Of a stretch of 64,000 nucleotides of DNA, positions 1 through 11,344 are shown piece by piece. The DNA comes from Synanceia verrucosa (Eukaryota; Chordata; Actinopteri; Perciformes; Synanceiidae). The translations under genes and the position numbers were made by a program. Below the pieces are notes generated by a model, which searched no databases, had not been told where the DNA came from, and saw only the letters and a program-made list of their open reading frames with translations. The first letter of the stretch is position 1; every line of letters starts with the position of its first letter. The DNA lies in the NCBI GenBank assembly GCA_029721515.1, contig CM056559.1:21338565-21402564 (forward strand), in the 5' to 3' direction.

Positions 1-28
1 TTATTAGATCAGCTGCCCTGTTTGTCTC

Positions 29-440
29 AGAAGCCTCCAGCATCATTTCATTCACTTTAACTGGACTCTTTCTTTCTCACTGAGTTCACTACTCCTCACC
101 ATTTTGAACAGGAATGAGGAATTTAAACTGAATTCACCTTTTTAGACCAAATTTGATCCAGAACACTGGAATTCTCTCAGAAGTCAGAAATTAATCCAGA
201 ATAACAAACAACCACTAAAACACATTTTTTTCAGTTCAGGAGTGACAGGAAATAACTGGAATTTGGCATTTCAGTCAAAAAAATAGTAATAATTTGCTTT
301 GATATTTTTCTGCTTTTTTGTAAAACAGTAAATTTTTGGATGACAAAAAATATTATATTTTGGCATTAAATATATCATTTTGATTAAAGAGCTTGCAGAT
401 ACAGGATTAACCATTACAAAAAATATTTTAGTAATCAGCA
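29..440. repeat. Unclassified dispersed repeat, copy 1 of 3
   Basis: This AT-rich stretch recurs at about 822-962 (a 140-base core, almost identical) and at about 47540-47905 (longer but more diverged, with internal deletions). All copies run in the same direction. No coding frame, terminal inverted repeat or poly(A) tail is visible, so I cannot assign it to a transposon class. Confidence 0.7.
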
Positions 441-535
441 CTGGCTGGTGGTCTGATAAAAGCACAGTGCAGTCCATGTTTCTTACGGGGAAGTAAAGCT
501 GTTATCGCTGCCATCCAGAGAAAATTAAATTTTAC

Positions 536-665
536 CTTACATTCCACAGTGTTTGCTGGTCTACGGCTGCCTCTGTCAGTTTGTGTTGTTGTGTGGTTTG
601 TGTGGATTCACCAAAGTCACACTATGGCACTAACCAATCAACAGAGGCAGTGGTAGACCGTCAAC
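536..665. repeat. Fragment of the TTAA MITE family (interior)
   Basis: Bases 536-625 match the reverse complement of the interior of the MITE at 54029-54433 (its part around 54228-54300). The segment just after, 640-664, is an imperfect inverted copy of 556-577, so the fragment can fold on itself. Neither MITE end is present. Confidence 0.5.
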
Positions 666-821
666 CCTGTGTGTGGGATGAACTGAGGCACCGGCTGTGA
701 GCCACACCTGATCACTTCATCACCTCCCTGAAGCTCTGGGGGCTGGATGGGAGGAGATCCCTGCAGCAGATTTGGAGAGTGGAGCTGATTCATGATCTGT
801 AATATAATATTCAGGTGTCTT

Positions 822-962
822 TAAACTGAATTCACCTTTTTAGACCAAATTTGATCCAGAACACTGGAATTCTCTCAGAAGTCAGAAATTAATCCAGAAT
901 AACAAACAACCACTAAAACACATTTTTTTCAGTTCAGGAATGACAGGAAATAACTGGAATTA
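822..962. repeat. Unclassified dispersed repeat, copy 2 of 3
   Basis: This matches about 124-266 nearly base for base, roughly 700 bases away in direct orientation. The matching block stops sharply on both sides, which suggests a recent local duplication or gene conversion. Confidence 0.75.
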
Positions 963-1059
963 TTTCTCTGCTATAATGCCAGCTCCACCCTGTCCAGGTC
1001 ATTGTCAGTCAAGTTTAATTCACATTTTACCTGTCAGTATTTTGACCATCTTTAGATTT

Positions 1060-1890
1060 ACATAGCAGCACTGGTTCCTTTGTATCTGAAGTGATTCCTG
1101 ATGTTGTTGCGCTGCACTTCAGGGGGAGTTTCCCACCTTGAGCCACTGTGGAGGTTTAAGAAGTCTGTTCACCTCAGCCCTCCACGTTTGTCTGCAGAAA
1201 GTCTGCATCGAGCAAACAGAGGTGGTTCATCCTTCCTGTCCACAGCCCTGAAGCCGCCCCCCCACCCCCGCTAAAGACACTGCAAAAGCCAAGGCCATTG
1301 TATTTAAGTTATTTATTTTATCACAAGACTGTGTAGTAATTTATACTGTAAATACTGAAAATACTCTCTAAATACAGAAAGGACAAACATGTATGGAAAT
1401 AATGATTGACTGCGAGGAAGAGAAGAACAAACGGTAAAGATGAATATTAATATATGAAGATCCTTCTATTGTAAATAGCAACCACTGTTAAAAAATGAAT
1501 GTCTGCTGTTTTAGGGAAATTGAAGATGTCAGTGTGTTTTTATTTTGTGTGATAGAGTCTCACCAGTTTGTCCCTGAAAGCAAGCTAACAGAGGCATTTC
1601 AGGTCCAGTGTGACTTTTCTGAGAGACCGGCCCAAGTCGAGCACAGAGAGGCTGCTAGCTGTACGTTTCACTTAATGGGTCTGAGTAAAACTAACTCCCC
1701 TGAACAGCATCTCAACAAACAAACAAACAACCAATCTTGCACATTCCGAACCTAAAGCGTTTCTCACACATGGACACAATCCCCTCATGGTGTAGCATCA
1801 TATACAGTATACTGTACCTTCATTCCTGTTGCACCTCAAATGCCTCTTGCAAGATTTTGCACAATCAATAAATTCACAGTCCATCCTGAC
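1060..1890 (+). other. Possible 3' UTR of a gene outside the window
   Basis: The stretch is free of recognised repeats, has UTR-like AT-rich composition, and ends in a cluster including AATAAA at 1867-1872 followed by a short GT/T-rich tail. I could not identify a protein-coding exon for it; short frames around 1130-1260 resemble nothing I know. It may be the last exon of a plus-strand gene lying to the left, or unremarkable intergenic DNA. Confidence 0.25.
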
Positions 1891-2095
1891 CTGCCTGATG
1901 AGTGACATGGAGGGTTGTTATTGTCTCGTCTGATGACCCGTGCAGAAACGGCTCCCTGCCGTTCACTGGATGTCTTTGATGCAGACGATTTAAAGGGTGT
2001 ACATCTTCTGTGGTTGATTTTGATTCTGCTTATCGGGTTCCAGTCCGTTGTTCTTTGCTGCTGATGTATTATTTACATTCATACATTAATACCTG

Positions 2096-2146
2096 CAGGG
2101 TACACCCTGGACAAGTCTTCAGTTCATCACAGGGCCACTTTATTGT
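2096..2146 (-). repeat. Short fragment of a common teleost interspersed repeat
   Basis: In reverse complement this matches the middle of the repeat at 43680-43981, the part reading roughly 'cctgtgatga...tgtccagggtgtaccc'. It is too short to classify. Confidence 0.55.
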
Positions 2147-2149
2147 CTA

Positions 2150-3620
2150 TTAGTTTATTTTTTTGCAGTTTTATGGTTGATTTTACTGGAGGAGAGCGTG
2201 CAGAGATCAGCTGAGTCTAAGGCTTTATAAACTACTGGTAAACAGACTGTCCATTGTGTTGTTTGTCAGCTGATTGTGGTGTTTTTAGTCAGCGCCAAAG
2301 GGTGACAAAGTTTGTCGGCTATTTTGTAAGATACGGTTCTCATAGGATGAATCCTGCTGACTTTAGCATCATCATCAAGTCAAAAATTATAATTGGTTCA
2401 GCATTTTGGTTTGTGACCAAAATATCTGCAAAAGTGTCAGCTCAGACTGAAGTAGGTGGATGAACATGGTCAGCATTTAGCTCAAAGCACTGTGCCATCT
2501 CACTGAGCCACTAGCATGGCTGTGCACATTTTATCTTCTCTCCATGTTTGTGATTTTTTTTTTATGCCAAACCGGGAAACAGACGCCTTCAAATCACAGA
2601 CTGGATATAAAGATGGATGATGCTTCTCCATCTCCTCCCACTGTACAAAAGTGAAGAAAAATATCCCGGATACAAGAGTTGCCATCTTGATGTTCTACTA
2701 GCTGCTATGTTAGCATCAGGACTAGCTGTTTGGCAAAAAGAAAAAAATATGTCTACTCCATAAAAATACATTAATGTTCATAGAGACATATGTTCTATTA
2801 CACAAACTCAGGATAGTTATGAAAAGTTAAAGTACCTCCCAAGTCGGCTTGGGCTCTAATGACAGAAATATCTTATTTATTGTCCCACCCGCTAACATGG
2901 AGGAGGTGGTGTTTATGCACGGTACTGCAGCCAGCCACCAGGGGGCATTCCAGATGTCTTGGCTTCACTTTTAGAGAGTTGTCATGTTGTTCATCTTTAT
3001 ACACAATCTGTGCTTTAAATGAAGAAAGAAGAAGAAAGAGTGAATAAATATTCTGGAACCAGACTATAGACATTTTACTGTATCTATACAGTCCGCTGTG
3101 TGCCAAACATGGCATATATGTGATTGTACATTAGACGTTTTTTTCCAGGAATCGATAAGCAGTCAAAAGAATTATTTATAAGCTGAATCATTTCTGCCCA
3201 TTCCTAACCCATCAACCACAGGGAAACGGCTGCTTTGTATTTTAGGCCCTAATGATCTAATGACTGGCATATATCATGAAATTAGTGTAGTGAGCAGGCA
3301 GTATTTTTATCAGCCTCACCTGTCTGACAATATATCCCATAAATAGCAGCGTAACTCCCAGCACTGCAGGAGCCAAGGTTATGACCTTGTAGCAGCAGAC
3401 AAGCCTCCAGGTTTCCTCACAGATTGTTGGAGCCTGTGTAAAGGTATTACTGCAGCCCATGCATACTAGTCCTTGTTGTCATGGCAACACCATGTTGGCT
3501 GCTGAGCTTGTGAGGTCAATGTTTGCTTTAAGGTTAAAATAATGCTGCATCTCGATGGAAATCCTAGATGTTACAGGAATGATTTGCCCCAAAATGTCAA
3601 CCATCTCCTCCCATTTTGAA
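2150..3620. other. Intergenic, nothing recognised
   Basis: Only short spurious open frames on both strands. There are no splice-consistent exons, RNA genes or obvious repeats. Confidence 0.5.
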
Positions 3621-3621
3621 G

Positions 3622-4201
3622 TTAAAGGACAGTTCAGGTGTTTTGAAGTGAGGTTGCATGATGTACTGATCCACAGTCAGCATGCAGGCAACAGCAAAAA
3701 CTTTTAAACACCTAAAAAAATCTATATCAATTGAAGTGTACACTGTTATTCAGAACATTTTCAGTGATTTGCCTTTCTGTGTGACAGCTAATCAGTCTAT
3801 ACTTTCAATAGAGAACTGAAGCCATTATCTCTGCTCTTGCCAAAGCCACCAGGCTGCCTTGTAATAAAACAACAGTAATATTACCTCACAGTTTGTGTTA
3901 TTGTGTGACTTTGATTAGTTTGGATTCATCAAAATCTCACAAAACCACAAAAAACCCTACATGCTCTTCAAGGTAAAATCACAGGTATTTTCACTGGAGT
4001 CCAGTGGCTTGACAGAGTTACAGTTTCCCCAATGAAAGCAGTGAAAATATTCTAAATATAATGCACTCTTAAACTGGTAGTGATTTTTTAGATGCTGCTG
4101 CCTCCATCCCTGCTTCTCCATACTGGAAATGTACTGCATCTACACACTGAATCAGTGAATCACTACAACCCCACTTCAAAACACCCAAACAATCCCTTTG
4201 A
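3622..4201. mobile_element. TTAA-flanked MITE (piggyBac-like), full length
   Basis: The element is about 580 bases with inverted ends of about 33 bases: the left end begins AAAGGACAGTTCAGGTGTTT and the right end is its near reverse complement. A TTAA lies at the left (3622-3625) and a decayed TTGA at the right. The interior has no transposase. Related copies are at 54029-54433 (full, shorter), about 61040-61104 (right end only) and 536-665 (interior). TTAA target sites with AGGG...CCCT ends suggest non-autonomous piggyBac-type elements, which is an inference from ends alone. Confidence 0.75.
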
Positions 4202-4204
4202 CAT

Positions 4205-4920
4205 GGTCTAAAGTTTGTGCAGCCTAATTTAAGTATTTTATAGTCACACGTTGAGCTGTCTGATCTTAAATACCGGTATGAAGGCCTACACCGTTAATGC
4301 CTCAGGATACATCCACAGGTGGTCAGAGACGCATTTGTGAAGTGTTTGAATTAAAATGTGTTCCTGTGTTAAACATTCATAAAAATACATCATGCAAAAC
4401 CTTCCACTCCCTCTTTATCAATTTCTAATCATCATGTCTCATTTGGTGCTTTTAGCTTTTTCTTATCACAGAGCTCTTCTTTAGCTCTACGATACATCTG
4501 TGAGTATTTTCACTATTCACTACTTTCAATATGGAGTCTTGAGAGTGTCTCAAAAACAAACAAAGAATAACAAAATAAAGAATAAATAAATGTGGAGTTA
4601 TTAAGAGAAATGAAATACAAACTCTAAGCATCTTAATTTATTTTTACATTTATTTGTTAATTTATTTTGGTATATTTTTACTAAACATTACAAACTATAT
4701 GTATTGTTGCATATAAATTACTCTTACCTGTGTGCAGGAATTGACTGGTCAGCCTGGACAGGAAGGCTCGCACAAAGCTGGTTGATTAAAGGGATAGCAA
4801 AAGCAAAGTTTTCATTTCACATTATGTAAAAGTTAATACAAACATCATTAATAATAAATTATTAAATGCAAAATCAAATATATATGTTGAAATACACACG
4901 GTATATACCAAAATAAAGGA
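4205..4920. other. Intergenic AT-rich DNA, nothing recognised
   Basis: AT-rich sequence with homopolymer runs. No gene or repeat could be supported. Confidence 0.5.
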
Positions 4921-4924
4921 ACAA

Positions 4925-6640
4925 ATAATGCCTGCCGTGCTCGCAAGGCACACGGCGGCACATATTACTATTCCTTTTGGAGGGGGTTTGCCTGCCCTGA
5001 ATGCTTGTAGTAGGTCCACAACATACATAAATGATGCAAAATGATAAAAAAAATACCAAAATATCCATCCAAAAATCCTAAAAACACTGTGTTTTAAGCC
5101 AGCAACGCGTATATTAGTATCCAGGACGAGGTTTATTTTTTATTATTATAGACACATTTTCGGCAATTAATGCGGCCCGAACCGTAAGGTGCACCCAGAC
5201 ATGACATATATCAAAACGTGCGTCTCGATCGTGTGAGGGGTGGTATTACTTTTCTCCGTAAAAACCATTACCATAGTGACGCTAGACCCCAAAAAACGCA
5301 GAAAAAAGTCCCATAGGAATGAATGCGGAAAGGGTCGGATTTCAAACTTTTTTCTTCAGCGAACAAACACTCACAGCTCCCTCATACTTTCACCTAGAAA
5401 CTCCATTCAACTTGTAAAACGCAGCAAATTTACCTGACTACATCTTCATAATTCATCATCATGTCATAAAATGTACTGTTTGTCCGTCAGATCGATTCGA
5501 AGCCTGGAAAATGTCAAAAATCTGAGCTTAACATGGGTGTCTATTGCGTGCACTAGAGTGACACAACTACACACCTAGAGTTGAGAGCAGTTTCAGAATC
5601 GTCTGATTTTTTTTTTTGTTAAATTGCGATTGTGAGGGCTACGTTCACTCCACCGACATTCTTTTTACAGCAAAACGTTGGAAATTTCGTCCCGATCGTA
5701 GCGATGTGTGTGTTATGGCTGTGAGATTTATAGTTTTGGCTCCAGACCCTTAATTAGGGCAGCACCTCCAAAATCTCTCCATTGGGCCCAATGTTAATTT
5801 TAAGAGGAAAAGGCGTGAGAAAGCAGAGAAACCTCTTGTGTTTAACCTGCCGCTGTCGGCCTTCTGAGTGGGCTAGAGACACAAAAGTTACACCGCTGCG
5901 ATCCTCGCAAGTTCCTGCCACCTACGGTCCAAACCCCAAAGCCATACTCCTTATGGTTCTTGATTTATTCAGAGGAGTTCGACATGGTCTGACTCAGCTT
6001 GAAATCAATGGCAGTCATTGAGAAGTGTGGGAGACAGACCAGGGGTGCGCCTAGACTTTTTCATAGGGGTGCCCCATGGGGTGTCGAAGCCATGCAGGGG
6101 TGGCCAGCAGAATTAGGTGATATGCATGAACCTCCATCACCATAGCATCATTCATATCGAAAAATCTAAGCTCTACTCCTTATAGTTTTTTTTTATACAA
6201 GAGGTGATTCAACAGGTCAGCTTATAATCAGTAGCAGAGTGTGACTGGATGTTGGTGTGTGTGTCAGGTGGGGGATCCACATAGACACATATATAGAGAT
6301 TAGATGATATGATACAGGCTTCTGATTGCCCATTACCAAAGATACAGAGAGTGGATGACATCATTGATCACACACACAGACAGGAAGCTCAGGCTGTTTC
6401 TTTCAAAATAAAAGTCTGGGTTTTCAAAATAAAAGCACCAAACCCCAGAGGAGTAACTGTGTCCTCACAGGAAGCTGTGGCTATGACTGTCCTTTCAAAA
6501 TAAAAGCCCCAAACTCTGATTTAATCTTCACGGGAAACAAGGTGTGTTTGTTTGCGATTCGGGACAGGCACACACATAGTGCGTGCTTCGGCGTGTTTGT
6601 TTTCAACATGAACCTGGGACAGGCACGCACGTTCTAGTTT
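4925..6640 (-). repeat. Hairpin-ended repeat family, copy A
   Basis: This block is the reverse complement, over nearly its whole length, of the sequences at 13607-15006 and 15007-16075. One end (about 4930-4965) is a GC-rich imperfect hairpin around GTGCTCGCAAGGCAC. The other end (about 6540-6640) carries two copies of a 'gacaggcacgcac' motif, preceded by three short direct repeats containing TTTCAAAATAAAAG. On the plus strand at 5240-5434 is a 65-aa frame related to the longer minus-strand frames of the other copies. There are no LTRs, poly(A) tail or recognisable transposase, so it is a probable non-autonomous transposable element of unknown class. Confidence 0.7.
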
Positions 6641-7290
6641 TGTTTTTGTTATTTGTCTTTACATTTACACACAGATTTTTTATGTCACTGCTGTGACCCC
6701 ATATTAAAAGATCAGACATAAATAAATATATATAGATAAACCGCTTCTATTTATCTATCACACATATATTTGCCATTTATCATTTGAGGACATCATCACT
6801 TCTATCTCTAAAGAAGTGAGTCTTCTTTCTGTTGTGAGAGGTGGATGTGAAGACCAGAGTAAACACCAGATAAACTACTGTATTAATGAGGCTGTGGAAG
6901 CTTTGGGATGTACAAAAGTAAACAGTGTTGAGTCAAACATTTAAAAAAATAAATAAATAAATAAAAATAAAAAAATCTCTCTCTCGCTTTGTTCTGCACT
7001 TATTCCTGTCTGTATCTGCTGGGAAGTGTGACCTCATTGTAAGAGAGTGAAATCTCCCACTGCAACCTTAAAAAAGAAACATAAACCTGTCTGCAGGTAT
7101 GGCATCATTTTACTAACTTTTCCCAGATCATCCAGTTTAAAGGGAATTTCCTTCCCCTCCATCTGCTGACGTTATTTTTACAGTAGCCTAACAAGCTGAT
7201 GATCTGTACAGATAAAAGTCACACACACAAAAAGCAAGCTTGTGCAGAAAACTAAAATATATTTTTTATTTAAAATCTGGTGCTAAAAAG
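6641..7290. other. Intergenic, nothing recognised
   Basis: Low-information AT-rich DNA with a short TAAA-type simple repeat near 6946-6975. No exon or RNA gene is supported. Confidence 0.5.
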
Positions 7291-7299
7291 TGCTGTTTC

Positions 7300-7562
7300 T
7301 TAGGTCTGACTTTGTCCCTCCAGCATCCCGTCGCGCTCTTTCATGAAGGTAATGACATCCTTGTCATCCTTGTTGTCGTCCTCGTACAGCTGAGCCTCCA
7401 CCGTGATGTTCATCTCCTCCTCCTGGAAGATCACCTCTGGACGTCCAGTTGAAGTGTGTGTGCAGCACACTGGCGAACGGCCCGCCACGCACAATGGTCC
7501 GGTATTCCTCATTGCAGTCAAACCAGTCATGTCTGACAAAGTGGTGGTCAAATGAGTCAACG
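7300..7562 (-). pseudogene. Decayed protein-coding fragment of unknown family
   Basis: Two overlapping minus-strand frames together read like a real protein. Residues such as HHFVRHDWFDCNEEYRTIV run in one frame from about 7560 to 7440. An acidic stretch (NITVEAQLYEDDNKDDKD) continues in another frame to a stop near 7300. A one-base shift around 7435-7445 separates them. There is no start codon, and the upstream side runs straight into unrelated repeat DNA. It could be the 3' end of a retropseudogene or an exon relic. I do not recognise the parent family. Confidence 0.4.
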
Positions 7563-7689
7563 CTCTATTTCAAGTGCGCATTTACTCTCAAGTTTATGGT
7601 GAAAGCAACGTCCGGATTCTCTGGAAACGTAAATAAAATCAGCCCAAGACGCGTTACTGGATAAAGTACTTCTTTTATTACTTGCACAA

Positions 7690-8040
7690 ATAATACCAAG
7701 TACTTTTACAGTGTTCTTTTCCAGTAATTCACTCTCAAGTCCCTTACACATAGCAATAATTTGCATTTTTGTCTAACTTTGAAGTGGGATAAAATTAGTT
7801 TCTTCCATAAGTAGTTCACCAAACCTGCACTGCAGGACTTAGTACTTCATATACCACTTGCATGATTAACAGCAAGTACTTTCACTGTGTACTTTTCCAG
7901 TAATTCACTCTCAAATTCCCTTATGGACAGCAATACATGCCATTTTCGTCTAATTTTTAAGTGAAATAAAATTAATTTATTCCATAAGAAGTCCACCAAA
8001 CCTGCACTGCTGGATTAGTATTTCATATACTACAAATAAT
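7690..8040. repeat. Two-copy tandem repeat, unit about 180 bases
   Basis: Unit 1 (about 7698-7877) and unit 2 (about 7877-8045) share the same order of landmarks: 'agtacttt..ac.gtgt', 'ccagtaattcactctcaa', 'gtccaccaaacctgcactgc'. The units differ by scattered substitutions. There is no coding content. Confidence 0.75.
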
Positions 8041-8288
8041 GTGAAGTGGCAGGTGGGCCCTCTTGTTCCTGACCCATGGGGCTTGTTCGTGGTGCTGTGG
8101 GGGTGCCCGGCGGTGCCTCCTCCTGGTCCCTGGGCTTGTATGTTTCTCTCTGGTCCCGCCTGGCTCTCTGGACGATGCCTCCTGGGTGTTCCCACTGCCA
8201 AGGTGGGACGGATGCTTGGCCAGCAGGCCCCTGCTCAGTTGTTTTAGCTGCTCAGGACTTCGGTTCCAATCACTCATGCGTGTTGTTC

Positions 8289-8331
8289 AAGTGCAATGCA
8301 AAGCGTCGGATGCAGTGGTGTAAAGCACGCA
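8289..8331 (+). mobile_element. Orphan Tc1-like transposase fragment
   Basis: About 42 bases are identical or nearly so to 44948-44990 inside the Tc1-like element, coding for the residues CNAKRRMQWCKA. Neither side shows further transposase sequence, so this is a tiny isolated piece of a transposon. Confidence 0.75.
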
Positions 8332-8366
8332 TCACTTTGTAAACAATTTTCACTCATTATCATATT

Positions 8367-9330
8367 GCAGGTAATAATAATAGTTATACATTTTATTTAT
8401 ACCACACTTTACATTTGTAATACAAATCTCAAAGTGCACAAAAGAAAGAAAAGAAAGTTAAAAAGAAAAGCAGCAGACAAGATGACAAAGAAACTGATAA
8501 AATCAATAACAAAAATAAAATCCAGGAAATAAGATCCAGGATATAGGTACAAAGAGGTAAAATTAATCTGTAAAAGCTTTACTAAAAAGAAAGGTTTTCA
8601 GCCCTTTTTTAAAAGCGTCCACCGTCTGTGGAGCCCTGGGATAGTCAGGGAGGGTGTTCCACAGACGGGGAGCAGCAGCCTCGAAGGCTCTGTTGCCCAT
8701 GGTTTTAAGCCAAGTCCTGGGCGGGCGCAGACGGTGCATTTGGCCTGACCGGGTTCTATCTGAGGTGTGTGGGGTGAGGAGTTCAGTGAGATAAGTGGGG
8801 GGCTGCACCGTGCACACAGTGGCGGGTGTGGAGGAGGACTTTATATTGGATGCGGAAGTGGATGGGGAGCCAGTGCAGAGAGTGGAGGATGGGGGTGATG
8901 TGCTTGTGTTTTCGCACCCTCATCAGGACCCTGGCAGGGATGTTCTGAAAGTATTGGAGCCTTTGGAGACTCTTGTCAAATTTGGGAGTCAAATCTGACT
9001 CCCAAATTAGTTACAGAAGGAGAGAGGGAAATGTGACCAAGCAAGGAGATGGAGGAAATGAGGGAGGAGCGGAGCTGGTGAGGGGTGCCGATCTGTATGG
9101 CTTCAGTTTTGGAACTGTTCAGCTGCAGGAAGTTTTTACTCATCCATGCCTTGATCTCCTCCAAGCAGGAGTCCAGTTTAGTGATGGAGGAGGAGGATGT
9201 GGAGGAGGGCGTGACCTTGAAGTAGAGCTGAGTGTCGTCAGCATAGCAATGGAATTGTATTCCATGCCTGCTGACGACACAGCCGAGGGGGAGCAAGTAT
9301 ATGGTGATGGCAACCCCAACATGCCCTAGA
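8367..9330 (-). mobile_element. Truncated L2-type LINE (reverse transcriptase C-part and 3' tail)
   Basis: Minus-strand frames encode the reverse transcriptase active-site block HCYADDTQLY, then a helix region with KAWMSKNFLQLNSSKTE and NLGVRFDSQ, near 9260-8980. A second frame carries LQRLQYFQNIPARVL and ITPILHSLHWLPIHFRIQYK near 8970-8800, followed by RAFEAAAPRLWNTLP near 8690-8640. This is the order of L2/CR1-clade ORF2 C-termini. The residues normally joining FDSQI to PKFDKSLQRLQ are missing: an internal deletion lies at 8976-9008. The 3' end shows the usual TAAATAAAAT...ATTATTATT type tail near 8367-8400. Frameshifts make it dead. Confidence 0.8.
8980..9007. repeat. Perfect 12-base inverted repeat at LINE deletion junction
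   Basis: Arms 8980-8991 (ATTTGGGAGTCA) and 8996-9007 (TGACTCCCAAAT) are exact reverse complements with a 4-base loop AATC. It sits exactly where the L2 reverse transcriptase loses its central segment. Confidence 0.85.
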
Positions 9331-10680
9331 GTGTAGGGACCAAAAGGCCACCTTCGCATCTGAAGTGAAGGCCCTTAGGGAGCAGAAAAGCCCCAAAGGG
9401 AGCCTCTGGAACTGCTTAGCCTCTGTTGGCAATGTAGAAGAATTGCCTGTGTTGAGGATGGGGACATGAAAGCAAGCGTTCTCCAGATCAATGGATGCAG
9501 ACTACGCCCCCTGGGTGACAGTCCGTAAGACGTCCACTGCCGTTAGCATGTGTAACGGTAGCACTGTCAGGTACCGATTGAGCCACGTCACTTCTGGTAT
9601 CAGGCACCTGCCATATTTTCCTGGCAAGAGGAGGTACGTATATTGGGTGGAAGCCCCCAGGGTGTGCCCAAGGGTCCATGGCCTTGGCCCCAGAGGGCAA
9701 ACAGCTCCTGGTTCCGTGTTTAGGTCTTTGCTGAGTGGCTAGTGACAGCTGGTGGACACTAGTTAGTCGACATAAGGGCAAAGCTTGTGGAGCTATGTCT
9801 CCAAAGCTCATGGGGTGTCTACACTGCCTTCTTGCAGGCAAGCAGAGAGAGCGAACAAAAGGTGAGCTGAGGGGTTTCCAACACACCAGGCTGTGCACCA
9901 GCACAACAAGAGATGTTATGGCTGGCACTACATCAGACAGCTGTTCCTGTCCGACTCCAGCTGCGTGGCTGCCAGAGTTTGGCCATCCACGGAGAACCGG
10001 GAGAGAGCCCCAGTATCTCTCCAACAAGTACGTAGGTCTCCTAAACAGACCCCTGTCAGGGGAGCAAAAGAGGGCTGCTGCGCCGGAAGAAGGCGTTCTT
10101 AGGAGCTGCCAGAGTCTACTGTAGGAGATCAGCTGCAGATGCTCCAAGTTTGTGTGCATGATAGCTGGCATAGCTGGCATTGAGCTGTCTATCATCTTGC
10201 ATGACCTCATCATCCTGGAAGTGGAAGAGGTCTGAGCCGCTAGAGAGTTAACACCAACTCTCTCTACTTGAAGCCAGCACCAGTAAGTGCGGGGTGGAGG
10301 GCCCTGCCTCGTCTGCAGGAGTAGCACGTTGGTGCACTCGCTAGAGGGACCTCACCTCAGCCAACTCTATGTATAAGGACCCCCTCTGAAGCAACTTTTC
10401 ACACAGCTCTTGTCTTCAGAGGGACCAGGCTCAGTAGTAGACACAACAACACTTTGGGTGTCTTTGTCGAAAAGAAGGAAGCTGTCCTGGGGGGAACAGC
10501 AGATACCTGTTCCAGTCCAGCAACACTCAGTGCCCAAGGCATGTAACTGCAACTCATGCAAGGAACGCCCCTGGTGGTCAGGGGCGAGGTGCTTTGGAAA
10601 GAGGTAATGGCCATCACCGGCCTGAAGGAAGTTACCACTTACCAAGGTAACAACAGTAGAAGCATGATATTATAAAATGG
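9330..10680 (-). mobile_element. Degenerate DIRS-like retrotransposon (gag-like region and RT start)
   Basis: Reading the minus strand with frame changes gives reverse transcriptase landmarks typical of DIRS1-type elements: a LNRYL...LPLHMLT stretch near 9600-9540, IDLENACFHVPI near 9497-9455, and PEAPFGAFLLPKGL, the counterpart of the 'LPFGLS' block, near 9425-9380. Upstream (10680-9700) is a decayed gag-like region. A 279-codon frame at 9488-10327 is open by chance in one frame but does not carry the conserved residues in register. The element runs directly into the L2 LINE near 9330, so one inserted into, or recombined with, the other. Ty3-type is the alternative, but the DLENACFHV motif fits DIRS better. 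Confidence 0.6.
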
Positions 10681-10689
10681 CTATTGGCC

Positions 10690-11330
10690 ATACAGTTAAG
10701 CTGAAGGAAGGGGACGCAACGCCACCGACACAGCAGATGCAAATCACGCAGCCTAAGTGGTTTACACACAACACAAGGCCGATGTTATCACAGTAGATAA
10801 TAATACTGTGTAAGCTGAGTAGGAGGGGATATAAGCACGACCTACTCAGCCCCATACACAAGAGCTGGGAGAAGGGGGTGCTAATGCCACCTAGCCAGCA
10901 GGCGCAAGCCACCCAGAATCAGAGGTTTGCTCTCAACACAGGACAGATAATTGCCACAGTCGAAGCTGAGGAGAGGGGGCACCAACGCATCTTTAGCCAA
11001 TGCAAGTCATGCAACACCAATGGTACATGTACAACACAAGCCAATATGTGTTACAGTGGATGTGTAAGCTGAAGGGAGGGGGCGCAAACGCCACCTGGAC
11101 AGCACATGCAAGTCGCTCAGCACCAGTGGCTTTATCTTCGACACAAGTATCACCATAGATAATATTGTGTGAGTTGAGGGAACAGGATTTGAGCACTGCC
11201 CACTCAGCCCCCTATGCTAGAAGCTGAGGGAAGCACATTATACAAGTCACGGCACTAGTGGTCCACGCCTAACACAGGGCCGACCAGTATAATAACATTG
11301 TCTAAGATTGAAGGATTGAAACCGATGCAC
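10690..11330. repeat. Imperfect tandem repeats beside the DIRS-like element
   Basis: Landmarks such as 'agctgaagg(a)gggggcgc...gccacc', 'gcaagtc.c.cagcacca' and 'cacagtagataata.t.tgtg' recur with starts near 10696, 10866, 10965, 11067 and 11221. Spacing is irregular (about 100-170 bases). It may be the untranslated 5' part of the neighbouring retroelement, or a minisatellite. Confidence 0.6.
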
Positions 11331-11344
11331 GGGGAGAGGGGGGT

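Noticed and set aside
8041..8290. GC-rich block with overlapping frames on both strands (up to 88 codons)
   Set aside because: No start context, splice sites or recognised protein. Frames on both strands reflect high GC. Probably transposon-derived, but I could not classify it.
9488..10327. 279-codon minus-strand frame as a gene
   Set aside because: It overlaps a decayed DIRS-like element whose conserved residues lie in other frames. The reading is an open frame by chance.
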